64,000 bases of DNA from Cyclobacteriaceae bacterium (GCA_030584025.1 CP129487.1:682001-746000); one strand, 5' to 3'; positions 41,783 to 50,390 are shown, counted from the stretch's first letter. Program-made: numbers and translations. The notes: generated by a model from the letters alone, not told the origin.

Positions 41783-43159
41783 ATGAGGTTATTGATTAAA
41801 ATCTTATTGTGTACTCAGCTAATCTATAGTCATGCCCAATCAATAGACAATATTCTTCATGGAAGACAATTAAAACAGAACAAAAGATTTAACATATCCT
41901 CTGATACACTTTTTAATATTGCAAGTCTTGATTCATTGCAAATGAAGGATGTTGGGAGAAATCAGATTAACGATACTTTTAAAATTTATGATTTTAGCTT
42001 GAAATGGTCTCTCGATAGCATTAATTCTAAGAGAATCAACCACGCCTTAAAGAACAAGTCGGAAATCTACTCCGATAGCGCATCAAAGCTAATGTTTAAG
42101 CTGAATGAATACTTGCCAATCAGAACAACAGTGTTTCACAATGACTTTGGTATACCTTATTCGAAAAATAACCCCCTTTTTGAGTCAAAAAATAATAGTG
42201 ATATTATCCTTATTGAAAAAGTTCCAGATCATTTTAACTTTGTTGAGCCTGAGATGTCTCCAGTTTTGAATGGAAAAGCTCCTTTGTTAAGCGATTCATT
42301 AAATCTTATTGAGAGCTTTAGCTTACCAGATAGTTTACCTGAAATTGGACTCGAATCAGTTGAATCAGATATACAAAAATACTTAGATAGCGACCAACTC
42401 GAAAATTCACTTTTGCAAAGAACTGAGATAAGTGAGGTAAATGAGTTGATCGATGAGGCTGAGTTAGAAGCAGAGAAAGCAAAACGAATGTATGATCCTC
42501 AAGTAGCTAAAGAAGAGCTTGTAAATAAAGCCAAAGTACTTGCTACCAATCACTTTGCTGGTCATGAGGAGGAGCTCAAATCCGCAATGGATAAAGTTGC
42601 TAAGCTAAAGGCTAAACTGAAAGAGACTGATGAGGTTGTTACTTTACTCCGCAATAGGCAAACTGTTAAACAGAAAAGGCCACTAATTGAGCGATTTCGG
42701 CCTGGCATAACTGTTCAGTTAAGTAAGGCTAATGCAGTCAGGTTTGACTTTAATCCATATATAGCCTATCAGGTATTCTCACCAATATTTGTTGGATTAG
42801 GGTGGAATCAGCGAGCCGTATTTGACCATTCAAGCCGTGAATTGGTTAATTCTGAACGAGTATTTGGCCCAAGATTATTTTTTGATTATTCCCTAAAAAT
42901 GGGTTTTGTTCCACATTTTGAAATTGAGTATTTGAACGCTCCTGTGAAAAGATTGCCAGATAATCTCCTTTCGGAGCGTCAATGGGTTTGGACTTCTATG
43001 GTGGGAATGAAGAAGGAGTATAGGATATCAAAATCCCTACAAGGGAATATTCAGGTTCTATATAACATATTTGATTTTAAGCATAAAAGCCCCTATGTGA
43101 ACAAATTAAATGTAAGGATGGGAATTGACATTTCTATTCACCGAAAAAAAATACGATAG
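41783..43159 (+). CDS. exported coiled-coil protein with C-terminal beta-barrel-like domain
   Basis: A 458-residue protein with signal peptide MRLLIKILLCTQLIYSHAQ. Residues about 20-215 are low in motifs and rich in Ser/Asn/Asp. Residues about 225-290 are coiled coil (LIDEAELEAEKAKRMYD; AMDKVAKLKAKLKETDEVV). From about 300 to the end, alternating strands (RPGITVQLSKANAVRFDFNP; FVGLGWNQRAVFD; VWTSMVGMKKEYRI; NVRMGIDISI) suggest an outer-membrane barrel. The architecture repeats that of the split gene at 15363-17839: signal, coiled coil, barrel. It follows the RHS cluster on the same strand and could be an outer-membrane component for it, but this is inference. Confidence 0.7.
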   Translation: MRLLIKILLCTQLIYSHAQSIDNILHGRQLKQNKRFNISSDTLFNIASLDSLQMKDVGRNQINDTFKIYDFSLKWSLDSINSKRINHALKNKSEIYSDSASKLMFKLNEYLPIRTTVFHNDFGIPYSKNNPLFESKNNSDIILIEKVPDHFNFVEPEMSPVLNGKAPLLSDSLNLIESFSLPDSLPEIGLESVESDIQKYLDSDQLENSLLQRTEISEVNELIDEAELEAEKAKRMYDPQVAKEELVNKAKVLATNHFAGHEEELKSAMDKVAKLKAKLKETDEVVTLLRNRQTVKQKRPLIERFRPGITVQLSKANAVRFDFNPYIAYQVFSPIFVGLGWNQRAVFDHSSRELVNSERVFGPRLFFDYSLKMGFVPHFEIEYLNAPVKRLPDNLLSERQWVWTSMVGMKKEYRISKSLQGNIQVLYNIFDFKHKSPYVNKLNVRMGIDISIHRKKIR

Positions 43160-43177
43160 CAGCTATTGAATACTCAA

Positions 43178-43801
43178 CTAGAGTTGGATAGTAATGGGTG
43201 TATTTTGGTGTCGATACTTTTCGTTGAGCAAGCTGGCATTTACAAAAGTAGTTTTCCCATTTTGTATCTGTCCATAATTTTCATGGATATGCCCGCACAC
43301 TGATAGTTTTGGTTTTATCTCTTCAACTTTGGATAATAGTGCAGGACATCCACAATGTTGACCATTTACGTTGATATCCAGAATGCCATAAGGTGGCCCA
43401 TGAGAAATCAGGATGTCTATGTCTGACGGAATTTTGTTAATATGCTTTTCAATATCCTCACCCGGATGGCGATTAAATGCCCAATTAAGAAAGTATGGGG
43501 TAATCGGAGTTCCGTATATCTTATGACCTTCAATAGTGATGCTAGATTCCTGTAGGTAAATGACATTCTCCGGGATCAATCCTTTAGCCGTTTCCAGGTC
43601 ATGTTCAAATAGAAAGTCATGGTTTCCGGCAATGAAGATTTTGTATCTGAATTCCTGTTCGCTAAACCACATTAGAAAATCTTTTACCTGGGATTCCGTT
43701 CCCCCAGCGGAAACATCTCCTGCATGAATGATCATGTCACCAAAAGGCAATTGAACATCACGGTGTCGGCCATGGGTATCACTAATACAGACAATTTTCA
43801 T
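43178..43801 (-). CDS. calcineurin-like metallophosphoesterase
   Basis: A 207-residue cytosolic enzyme from the ATG at 43801; a TTG 30 bases upstream is in frame but the family start fits here. Metal-binding motifs appear in the usual order: VCISDTHGRH, then DMIIHAGDVSAGG, then IAGNHDFLFE, then LISHGPPYGILD, then SVCGHIHENYG. These supply the Asp, His and Asn ligands of a two-metal phosphoesterase. Eukaryotic relatives of this compact class include the Mpped brain proteins. The substrate is unknown. It converges with the barrel gene at 43159. It is cargo near the right part of the transposon. Confidence 0.9.
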   Translation of the reverse strand: MKIVCISDTHGRHRDVQLPFGDMIIHAGDVSAGGTESQVKDFLMWFSEQEFRYKIFIAGNHDFLFEHDLETAKGLIPENVIYLQESSITIEGHKIYGTPITPYFLNWAFNRHPGEDIEKHINKIPSDIDILISHGPPYGILDINVNGQHCGCPALLSKVEEIKPKLSVCGHIHENYGQIQNGKTTFVNASLLNEKYRHQNTPITIQL

Positions 43802-43934
43802 GAATAATAATTTGGTTGGGTAGACTTGCAATCACCATTTTGCAAAATTATTTCCTGCCTCAGGAATCTTTTATGGTTCACTAAAAAGCCCCGATTTGTC
43901 AGTCTCGAAATCCATTCCAACAGACCAAAGCCAT

Positions 43935-43966
43935 AAAAAAGGGGAGGCGAACCTCCCTTTCTTTTC
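43935..43966. terminator. bidirectional hairpin terminator
   Basis: GGGAGG (43942-43947) pairs with CCTCCC (43952-43957) around a four-base CGAA loop, extended by AAAAAAG on the left and CTTTCTTTTC on the right, giving T-runs on both strands. It lies in the 377-base gap 43802-44178, in which I otherwise see nothing. It probably serves the serine hydrolase gene reading leftward. Confidence 0.6.
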
Positions 43967-44178
43967 ATCTTCATCCCGAATTGTTGTCCCCCGACATTCG
44001 GGAAAGAATTAAAATAAAGTTAGTGATTTAAACTGACTTCGAAACCAAATTCTATAAATCAGTAATCCGTTATTGGAGCGCTAATCTGATCTGCCGTTGA
44101 CCTAAACACATTAGCAAGTTTTCCTGAAGCTGGGTGTGCGGATCACTGATTCTGACGATTGGAGTGCTATTCAAAATT

Positions 44179-45279
44179 TCACTTGGTCCGATTTATATAT
44201 TTAGTGATGAAATGATCTCTCATATGATTAATTGCTACTCCGGTTTGAGCGTCCCCGGTATTGGTCATAATTACAATACCAATATTTTCAGCGGGTATAA
44301 ACTGAAATAAACACCAACTACGCCCTCCAATATTACCCCTATGTAAAATAACATCGGTATTATTCACTTGTTTACACCCCCAGCCCAAGGCATATTCTGG
44401 TAAGCCACAATGAACAAACCTGAACTTTTCTTTGGGCAGAAATTGACTATCACCGTTACCCCCTCTCATATTTAACTGAACATACTTAACAGCATCAATA
44501 AACGGCATAAAAACAAGCCCTCCAGCAGCCAATGGTTTTCTTACTCCTGCTTCATCATTTGCTTCCGGTGCTACCGGATAAACACGTTCATCATGAAGCC
44601 AGACGTTATTTATATCCAATTCATTGGGGAATTTAAAGTATGTAACGATTCCTTCTTCAGCCATGTAATTGTGAACAAGTGTTTCCCAAGTTAAACCAGT
44701 TACTTTCTCCATCATTAGTGCCGCAAGCAGGTACCCACCATTTGAGTAGTTATACGTTTTTACCAAGGGTACTTTTTTCTGATTTAATATCCATTTAGCC
44801 AGACGAATCCTGCTATGCATGGTGGTATCAGTCAGTAAAGTTATATCGGGCATTTTTTCTTTGTTCTGTCCCGTCAGCGGTGGAACCTCTGCACGATGCG
44901 ACAACAGATTTAAAAAGGTAAGCTTATCAAAAGGTGGCTTTTTTATTTTAAGTTCAGGATATAAGGAGTAAAAATCAGTATCCCATTTAATGAGTCTTTC
45001 ATCAACCAGTTTTGCCGCAATCAAGCCCGTTACCGATTTTGTACATGATCCTAACGCCATGATGTGATTAATAGAAAGTTGGTCGGGTGATCCATATTTC
45101 TTAACACCAGTACTACCAATCGATAATATGCTATCACTGGTAAACACTGCGTAGCTAAGACCCGGAATCTGGTTGGCTTTAATTATGCTGTCAGCATAAC
45201 TTTGGTCCGAAAGTTCTTGCGCTTTTAAATAAGATGAGATGACTATCAGGACTATAGGTAAAATGAGAAAATTCTTCAT
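44179..45279 (-). CDS. class-C beta-lactamase-related serine hydrolase
   Basis: A 366-residue exported protein from the ATG at 45279, which gives a clean signal peptide MKNFLILPIVLIVISSYLKA; a start ten codons earlier is in frame but would put charged residues in front. The catalytic Ser78-Cys-Thr-Lys81 (SxxK) in LGSCTKSVTGL, TYNYSNGGYLLAALM with the Tyr-x-Asn triad element, and HRGNIGGRSW in the place of the third KTG/HxG box define the AmpC/EstB-like fold. Members are esterases, D-aminopeptidases or penicillin-binding proteins more often than true beta-lactamases. A CPBP protease gene lies just upstream on the same strand (46 bases), so they may be co-transcribed. Confidence 0.9.
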   Translation of the reverse strand: MKNFLILPIVLIVISSYLKAQELSDQSYADSIIKANQIPGLSYAVFTSDSILSIGSTGVKKYGSPDQLSINHIMALGSCTKSVTGLIAAKLVDERLIKWDTDFYSLYPELKIKKPPFDKLTFLNLLSHRAEVPPLTGQNKEKMPDITLLTDTTMHSRIRLAKWILNQKKVPLVKTYNYSNGGYLLAALMMEKVTGLTWETLVHNYMAEEGIVTYFKFPNELDINNVWLHDERVYPVAPEANDEAGVRKPLAAGGLVFMPFIDAVKYVQLNMRGGNGDSQFLPKEKFRFVHCGLPEYALGWGCKQVNNTDVILHRGNIGGRSWCLFQFIPAENIGIVIMTNTGDAQTGVAINHMRDHFITKYINRTK

Positions 45280-45325
45280 ATGTAATTTGCTTTGATGAAA
45301 GATAAACACGAATTAGTTAATCCCC

Positions 45326-46117
45326 TTATGGTCTCGGAGCTAGTGTTTTCGGTTTGAAAATAATGACAGTTATAATTCCCCATAAGGTAATTATGAACCC
45401 CATGAAATTCATCAGCCTTTCATCGGACATATCAGCAGTAAAGGCAATATCGACTGTTGCATGAAATACTGCACAAATCAAAATACTTCCCTTCGATGCA
45501 TTAAACAACCAGGTTAAAAGAATACTACCCGTAAGCAGACTGAGTGTCCAGCCGAGGATGTCTGCAACCTCCATAGAAGTGTAACCCGCCCGATACAGGA
45601 AAAGGGGCCAGTGCCAAAGAGCCCAAAATAGACTAATAATTATAGCCGAGGTCAGCGCATTGAATTTGGTTTGAAAATACGGAAGAGCAAATCCCCGCCA
45701 CCCGACTTCTTCCCCGAAACCAAAAAAAATGAGGTTGTAAAGGAAAATGGTGAAAAATCCGAATTCCGGAAACTCCTTATTAATAAGCATACCGGATAGC
45801 TCCATAGTCTGACCGCCAGAAAAGTAGCTTATTATACTGGCTACTAGAATCACTGTGAATGGACTAAACAGTGCAATGGCCAGATAGGAGAATGGCCGAG
45901 TTTGAACGCACTTTTTCCCCAGTTCAACGACACCTTCCCAGCCATGAAAGAAAAATGAAGTAATAAAAGCAGCAAGAAGAGGTCCCAATCCCCCAAGAGC
46001 ATGGTGAAAGGGTAAAATGGGTAATTGTGATAATCCTAAATGATGACCATACAAAGGCAACCAAATAACCCAACTAATGATGTAAGCCAGGATAAAAAAT
46101 ATGACTACTTTCTTCAT
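45326..46117 (-). CDS. CPBP-family intramembrane glutamic protease (CAAX protease-like)
   Basis: A 263-residue protein with about seven to eight membrane helices. The catalytic motif FGFGEEVGWRGFALPYF has Glu136-Glu137...Arg141; SLFWALWHWPLF supplies the first histidine and CAVFHATVDIAF the second. CPBP proteases in bacteria process or protect against peptides such as bacteriocins, or cut regulators; the partner here is unknown. It is the last gene before the right end of the transposon, and its start lies about 220 bases from the innermost end repeat. It probably forms a short operon with the serine hydrolase. A weak plus-strand frame in the upstream gap (46123-46311) is not convincing. Confidence 0.88.
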   Translation of the reverse strand: MKKVVIFFILAYIISWVIWLPLYGHHLGLSQLPILPFHHALGGLGPLLAAFITSFFFHGWEGVVELGKKCVQTRPFSYLAIALFSPFTVILVASIISYFSGGQTMELSGMLINKEFPEFGFFTIFLYNLIFFGFGEEVGWRGFALPYFQTKFNALTSAIIISLFWALWHWPLFLYRAGYTSMEVADILGWTLSLLTGSILLTWLFNASKGSILICAVFHATVDIAFTADMSDERLMNFMGFIITLWGIITVIIFKPKTLAPRP

Positions 46118-46336
46118 GTTAATTGATGCCTATTACTCCAACTGCCGAGTTACATATTATAATAGAGAGCCCCTTTAATCCAGTGGTTACTAATTTATTT
46201 CTAAATCATAACCTTTTTGTAAACCTCTATCTATATCCTTTGAGGGGATCTCCTTTATTCTATCGAAGTAGTACCAGAAAAATCCTTAAGGTAGGAAAAC
46301 TTCGAATTTAAGCCAGATTTAAGGTTTTTGCATTTC

Positions 46337-46404
46337 AGTCGCGAATACTTAGGTCATGAGTCGCATTTAGTACGCATCAGTCGCATTAAGTCTGAGAAAT
46401 GACA
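46337..46404. repeat. right end of the Tn7-like element with transposase-binding-site repeats
   Basis: Three direct sites start at 46337 (AGTCGCGAATACTTAGG), 46359 (AGTCGCATTTAG) and 46379 (AGTCGCATTAAG), 20-22 bases apart, the last joined to the terminal GAGAAATGACA. In Tn7-like elements the right end has the denser array, as here. The outermost site is 25 bases from the tip, the same distance as at the left end. Confidence 0.82.
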
Positions 46405-46409
46405 ATTTA
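46405..46409. repeat. 5-bp target-site duplication, right copy
   Basis: ATTTA follows the terminal ACA and matches the ATTTA at 13914-13918 exactly. Confidence 0.85.
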
Positions 46410-46456
46410 GCTGAAAATTTGAGGGTTTATGGGCGGAATTGCCTGAAAATGTAAAA

Positions 46457-46502
46457 AAGTGGGTGAAAGTGGTTGAAAGTGGTATAAAATTACTTATGTT
46501 TG
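46457..46502 (+). promoter_or_regulatory. mraZ promoter with overlapping MraZ operator repeats
   Basis: Three direct repeats AAAGTGGGTG, AAAGTGGTTG and AAAGTGGTAT (46457-46486) are phased exactly 10 bases apart, the arrangement of the GTGG-type boxes that MraZ binds upstream of its own operon. A Bacteroidota promoter TTG (46473-46475), 19 bases, TATGTTTG (46495-46502) overlaps the second and third boxes, so bound MraZ should block transcription. The promoter also argues for the mraZ start at 46533 and against an upstream TTG at 46500. Confidence 0.8.
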
Positions 46503-46532
46503 TTATCAAGGAATAGACAACCACTACAGTCC

Positions 46533-46973
46533 ATGACCTTTTTCACCAGTGAATATGAAAGTAAGCTCGATGCCAAAGGCAGATTGGTTCTGCCTGCGCG
46601 CGTAAAGGCTCAACTTCCCGAAGGGGACAGTGAGCTGGTATTGCGCAGGGGCTTTGAGCGCTGCCTCATACTCTACCCCATGGTGGAATTCAAGAAGGTG
46701 TTCTCCAAAATTTCCGGATTAAGCGAATTCAACGAGGAGTACCGTACACTTCAACGCAACTTTTTCAGTGGCACCGCCACGGTTGAGCTGGACAACAACG
46801 GTCGTTTTTTACTCCCGAAGAACATGCTCACCTATGCCCAACTCGAAAAGGATGTGATGCTGGTAGGCATGGGTAACAAAGTTGAGATCTGGAACCCTAC
46901 GCTCTATGAGAAACACCTGATCGCAGACCCAAGTGAGTTGTCGAAACTGGCGCAAAAATACCTTGATGTGTAG
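46533..46973 (+). CDS. mraZ: transcriptional regulator MraZ
   Basis: A 146-residue protein with two SpoVT/AbrB-like half domains, each carrying the MraZ signature: SKLDAKGRLVLPARVK near the start and VELDNNGRFLLPKNML in the second half (DxxGR in both). MraZ forms a ring and represses the division/cell-wall operon it heads. The matching operator boxes are visible upstream. The ATG at 46533 is chosen because a TTG at 46500 would lie within the promoter. Its stop codon is followed within a few bases by rsmH. Confidence 0.95.
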   Translation: MTFFTSEYESKLDAKGRLVLPARVKAQLPEGDSELVLRRGFERCLILYPMVEFKKVFSKISGLSEFNEEYRTLQRNFFSGTATVELDNNGRFLLPKNMLTYAQLEKDVMLVGMGNKVEIWNPTLYEKHLIADPSELSKLAQKYLDV

Positions 46974-46978
46974 TGAAC

Positions 46979-47887
46979 ATGGCATCGGACTATCACAAGC
47001 CGGTCATGCTCCACGAATGTATCGAAGCGCTGAATATTCATCCCGAAGGAACGTACGTAGATGCGACTTTCGGTGGTGGTGGACATAGCCTGGCTATGTT
47101 GGAACACATAAAAGGCGGTCGGTTGATCGCTTTCGATCAGGATGACGATGCCAGGCGCGAGGCAGAAAAAATCGCGCACCGTTCTTTCACATTCTGTCAC
47201 GCCAATTTCAGGTACCTGAAAAAGTTCCTGAAGTTGAATGGAGTAACCAACGTGAATGGCATACTGGCCGATCTTGGAATTTCTTCACATCAGATTGATG
47301 AGCCGTCACGCGGATTCTCTACCCGGTATGAGGGACCACTGGATATGCGGATGGACAAAGAAAGTTCGGTGACGGCAGCAGGTGTTGTAAATGAGTATGA
47401 TGAAGCCGCGCTGCATAAAATTCTGGGCATGTATGGCGAAATCAAAAATGCCCGTACGGTTGCCAAGGCCATTGTTCAGGAACGTATAGGAAAAAAGATT
47501 ACGCGTACCGAAGATTTAAAGCAGTTGTTAAGTCGGTTTGCTCCGCGTGGAAAGGAAAATAAATACTTCGCCCAGGTGTTTCAGGCGTTGCGCATTGAAG
47601 TGAATAACGAGATGCAGGCGCTGGAAGATTTTTTGCACCAGGCGGGCGAAGTGATGGAGCCGGGTGGACGATTGGTAGTGATGTCGTACCACTCACTGGA
47701 AGACAGAATGGTAAAAAATTTTATAAACAAGGGTAAAGTGTACGGTGAAGTGGAGAAAGATTTTTACGGAAACGTACTGAAGCCCTTTGAAGCTGTAAAT
47801 CGAAAGCCGATTGAAGCTTCAGCAGATGAAGTAAACGAAAACAAAAGAGCACGTAGTGCAAAGTTGAGAATAGCAACAAAATTATAA
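46979..47887 (+). CDS. rsmH: 16S rRNA m4C1402 methyltransferase RsmH (MraW)
   Basis: RsmH methylates N4 of cytidine 1402 in 16S rRNA using S-adenosylmethionine. YHKPVMLHECIEAL at the start, GTYVDATFGGGGHSLAML (SAM-binding loop), GILADLGISSHQIDEPSRGF and RLVVMSYHSLEDRMVKNF near the end are the family blocks. Length 302 residues is normal. The ATG at 46979 is favoured; a GTG at 46973, sharing a base with the mraZ stop, is the alternative. It is the second gene of the mraZ operon. Confidence 0.95.
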   Translation: MASDYHKPVMLHECIEALNIHPEGTYVDATFGGGGHSLAMLEHIKGGRLIAFDQDDDARREAEKIAHRSFTFCHANFRYLKKFLKLNGVTNVNGILADLGISSHQIDEPSRGFSTRYEGPLDMRMDKESSVTAAGVVNEYDEAALHKILGMYGEIKNARTVAKAIVQERIGKKITRTEDLKQLLSRFAPRGKENKYFAQVFQALRIEVNNEMQALEDFLHQAGEVMEPGGRLVVMSYHSLEDRMVKNFINKGKVYGEVEKDFYGNVLKPFEAVNRKPIEASADEVNENKRARSAKLRIATKL

Positions 47888-47926
47888 ACCTTCCTCTCCT
47901 TTTAGGAGAAGGATTGGAGTGAGGTT

Positions 47927-48313
47927 ATGGCTGATAATAAATTCAGAATCGAACCAAAAGTAAAAAGCTCTGCGAGTAATGGCAGTGGTGTGTTTTCCGG
48001 ATTGGAGAAGAAGTTAAAACTGGAAAATTATTTTGAAGAGGGCTTTCCGGTTAAGCATTTGCCAAAAATGATTTTTGTGATGGTGTTGGGCTTGTTGTAC
48101 ATCAGCAACACACACTACGCAGAAAAGACCGTTAGAAAAATAAACGATGTGCAGGCTGAAGTGGAAGACCTGCGTGCCGACTACACCACCATGAAGGCTG
48201 ATCTGATGTTTGCCAGCAAGCAATCGGAAGTGGCGCGTAAGGTGAGTCCGTATGGATTAAAGGAAACGCTTCGTCCGCCCTATAAAATTGTTGTGAAGAA
48301 AAGTGAATATTAA
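47927..48313 (+). CDS. ftsL: FtsL-like division protein
   Basis: A 128-residue single-pass protein: a charged cytoplasmic N-terminus (1-45), a transmembrane helix (about 46-63, KMIFVMVLGLLYISNTHYA) and a periplasmic heptad region (VRKINDVQAEVEDLRADYTTMKADL), the layout of FtsL, which recruits the septal PBP with FtsB/FtsQ. Sequence identity in this family is low, so the call rests on topology and on its place between rsmH and ftsI. It overlaps the ftsI start by 11 bases. Confidence 0.8.
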   Translation: MADNKFRIEPKVKSSASNGSGVFSGLEKKLKLENYFEEGFPVKHLPKMIFVMVLGLLYISNTHYAEKTVRKINDVQAEVEDLRADYTTMKADLMFASKQSEVARKVSPYGLKETLRPPYKIVVKKSEY

Positions 48314-50390
48314 AAAATCCATATTACTGCGTGTTCGGGTAGCCTTCTTGTTTGTGCTGCTCTTTGCCATTGCTGTGGTAGTGAAAATCAACCACATTCA
48401 AATGGTGCAAGGCGAAAAGTGGGTAACAATGGGTGAACAGATTTCTTTTGACTATAAAAAAGTAAAAGCTACCCGTGGCAACATCTATTCGGATAACGGA
48501 AGCCTGCTGGCCACATCCCTGCCATTTTATAAAGTGGCCTTTGATGCCACATTACCGAATGAAAAAATATTTGATGCCGGTGTAGATTCACTGGCACGTA
48601 AGTTATCCGCCTTTTATAAAGACAAGCCTTATCTGGAATACAAGCGCATGTTGATTGATGCACGCAAAGCAGGCAAGCAATACATCATCATCAACCGCAA
48701 GCAAATTGGTTATCAGGATAAGAAGATGATGGCCGAATGGCCCATTTTTCGTGAATGGCGCTTGCGTGGCGGGGTGATCTTTGAAAAAGTGGATGTGCGC
48801 TATCGCCCGTTTGCCAACCTGAGCAGACGTACCATCGGCTTTGTAAATGAAAATGAAAAGGGGGCCGGACTGGAATACAGCTTCAATGATCAGTTAAGCG
48901 GTCAGGATGGATATGCCTACTACCAGAAAATTGCCGGTGGTGTATGGAAGCCGGTGTTTGATCGTGAAAATATTAAGGCTACTAATGGTTTGGATTTACA
49001 AACCACTATTGATATTAACCTTCAGGATGTAGCTGAGACTGCCTTGCACAAAGCGATGCGCCAGCACAATGCCGATGACGGTCTGGTAGTGGTGATGGAG
49101 GTGAAGACCGGTGCAGTGAAGGCCATTGCGAACCTGAGCAGCGATGGCAACGGAAACTTTTACGAGAAATTCAATTTTGCGGCCGGTGGTTTGTTTGAAC
49201 CCGGATCCACATTTAAGCTGATCACCATGATGGCCTTGCTGGAAGACAGCAACATCGAGCTAACCGACAGCATTGATACCGGAAATGGAGAGCACATGTT
49301 CTATAAGAACAGGGTGCGCGATCATGAAGAAGGTGGATTGGGCAAGATCACCATTCGGGAAGCATTTGAACATTCTTCTAACGTGGCTATGGCCAAGCTG
49401 GCCGATAAAAATTTTGGCACACGTCCGCAAAAGTTCATGGATCATGTGGAGCGTTTAAAACTTCATCAGCCGCTAGGTATTCAAATCTCTGGTGAACCGC
49501 AACCGAAATTCAAGTGGCCAGGTCAGAAGGGTTGGAGCGGCATCAGCTTGCCGTGGATGGCGTATGGTTATGGCATTGAAATTACTCCGCTGCACACCTT
49601 AACCATGTACAATGCAGTGGCCAACAACGGCAAAATGATCAAGCCGGTATTTGTTGAGTCGGTGAAACGTGCAGATAGTGAAAAGGAGAATTTCTCAACC
49701 GATGTGATTGTAAATAAAATCTGCTCCGGAAAGACATTGAATAAATTGAAGATGATGCTGGAAGGTGTTGTGGAAAACGGAACAGCAAAAGGCATCCGTG
49801 GAACACATTATCGCATCGCGGGTAAAACCGGAACTGCGCAGATACTTGAGAATGGTCGGTACACGAAAAAATACATTACCTCATTCGTAGGCTACTTCCC
49901 GGCACATGAGCCAAAATATTCGGCTATTGTACTGATTAAAAATCCACGCGGCTGGCACCAGTATGGCAGTAATGTGGCCGCACCGGTGTTCAAGGAAATT
50001 GCCGACAACATTTATTCGCGCGACATCAACCTGCACCTGGCGATGGAGAAGAAATATGTTGAGCCTGGAATCTTCCCGGTAATACGCGCGGGTAACCAGG
50101 AAGAGTTAACGATGCTGTGCAACGAGTTGGGTATCTCGAATCATTCTTCCTCGGAAGAAGATTGGGTGCGAACCTCAATCAAAGGCAATTCCATCAACTG
50201 GCGTAAGAATACGATTGGTCAGGGCATTGTGCCCGATGTGCAGGGTATGACATTCCGCGATGCACTCTATTTATTGGAGCAATCCGGGTTGACCGTGATA
50301 TACGAAGGAAAGGGAAGGGTAGTAAGCCAATCGCTTACTGCAGGAAGAAAAGTTTTAAAAGGAGATCGCATTTATATACAACTGGGTTAA
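48303..50390 (+). CDS. ftsI: septal penicillin-binding protein (transpeptidase) with PASTA domain
   Basis: A 695-residue class B PBP that crosslinks septal peptidoglycan. An N-terminal membrane helix (about 10-30) is followed by a pedestal domain (RGNIYSDNGSLLATSLP) and a transpeptidase domain with Ser302-Thr-Phe-Lys305 in EPGSTFKLI, the SxN element in EHSSNVAMAKL and Lys508-Thr-Gly-Thr511. The last 60 residues are a PASTA domain (GIVPDVQGMTFRDALYLLEQ), common in Bacteroidota FtsI. Translation starts at a GTG inside the ftsL end. Its stop overlaps the murE start. Confidence 0.95.
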   Translation: MNIKKSILLRVRVAFLFVLLFAIAVVVKINHIQMVQGEKWVTMGEQISFDYKKVKATRGNIYSDNGSLLATSLPFYKVAFDATLPNEKIFDAGVDSLARKLSAFYKDKPYLEYKRMLIDARKAGKQYIIINRKQIGYQDKKMMAEWPIFREWRLRGGVIFEKVDVRYRPFANLSRRTIGFVNENEKGAGLEYSFNDQLSGQDGYAYYQKIAGGVWKPVFDRENIKATNGLDLQTTIDINLQDVAETALHKAMRQHNADDGLVVVMEVKTGAVKAIANLSSDGNGNFYEKFNFAAGGLFEPGSTFKLITMMALLEDSNIELTDSIDTGNGEHMFYKNRVRDHEEGGLGKITIREAFEHSSNVAMAKLADKNFGTRPQKFMDHVERLKLHQPLGIQISGEPQPKFKWPGQKGWSGISLPWMAYGYGIEITPLHTLTMYNAVANNGKMIKPVFVESVKRADSEKENFSTDVIVNKICSGKTLNKLKMMLEGVVENGTAKGIRGTHYRIAGKTGTAQILENGRYTKKYITSFVGYFPAHEPKYSAIVLIKNPRGWHQYGSNVAAPVFKEIADNIYSRDINLHLAMEKKYVEPGIFPVIRAGNQEELTMLCNELGISNHSSSEEDWVRTSIKGNSINWRKNTIGQGIVPDVQGMTFRDALYLLEQSGLTVIYEGKGRVVSQSLTAGRKVLKGDRIYIQLG

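Larger units (their letters stand above)
13919..46404. mobile_element. complete Tn7-like transposon, 32,486 bp
   Basis: Left terminus TGTCATTTCTC (13919-13929) and right terminus GAGAAATGACA (46394-46404) are exact reverse complements, begin and end with TGT/ACA, and are flanked by ATTTA on both sides. Outward-facing AGTCGC-type repeats lie within 120 bases of the left end and 68 bases of the right end, as expected of TnsB-binding sites. The element encodes TnsA, TnsB and a TniB/TnsC ATPase (20166-24937) plus cargo on both sides of them. It inserted between the TlpA-like gene and the mraZ promoter. No TniQ/TnsD is recognisable. tniB is split by an IS481 copy, so autonomous movement is unlikely. 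Boundaries are read directly from sequence; the family call follows from the encoded proteins. Confidence 0.9.

Noticed and set aside
46123..46311. A 62-residue gene upstream of the CPBP protease
   Set aside because: Its composition is not convincing and it has no ribosome site or neighbour relation; it lies in a promoter/transposon-end region.
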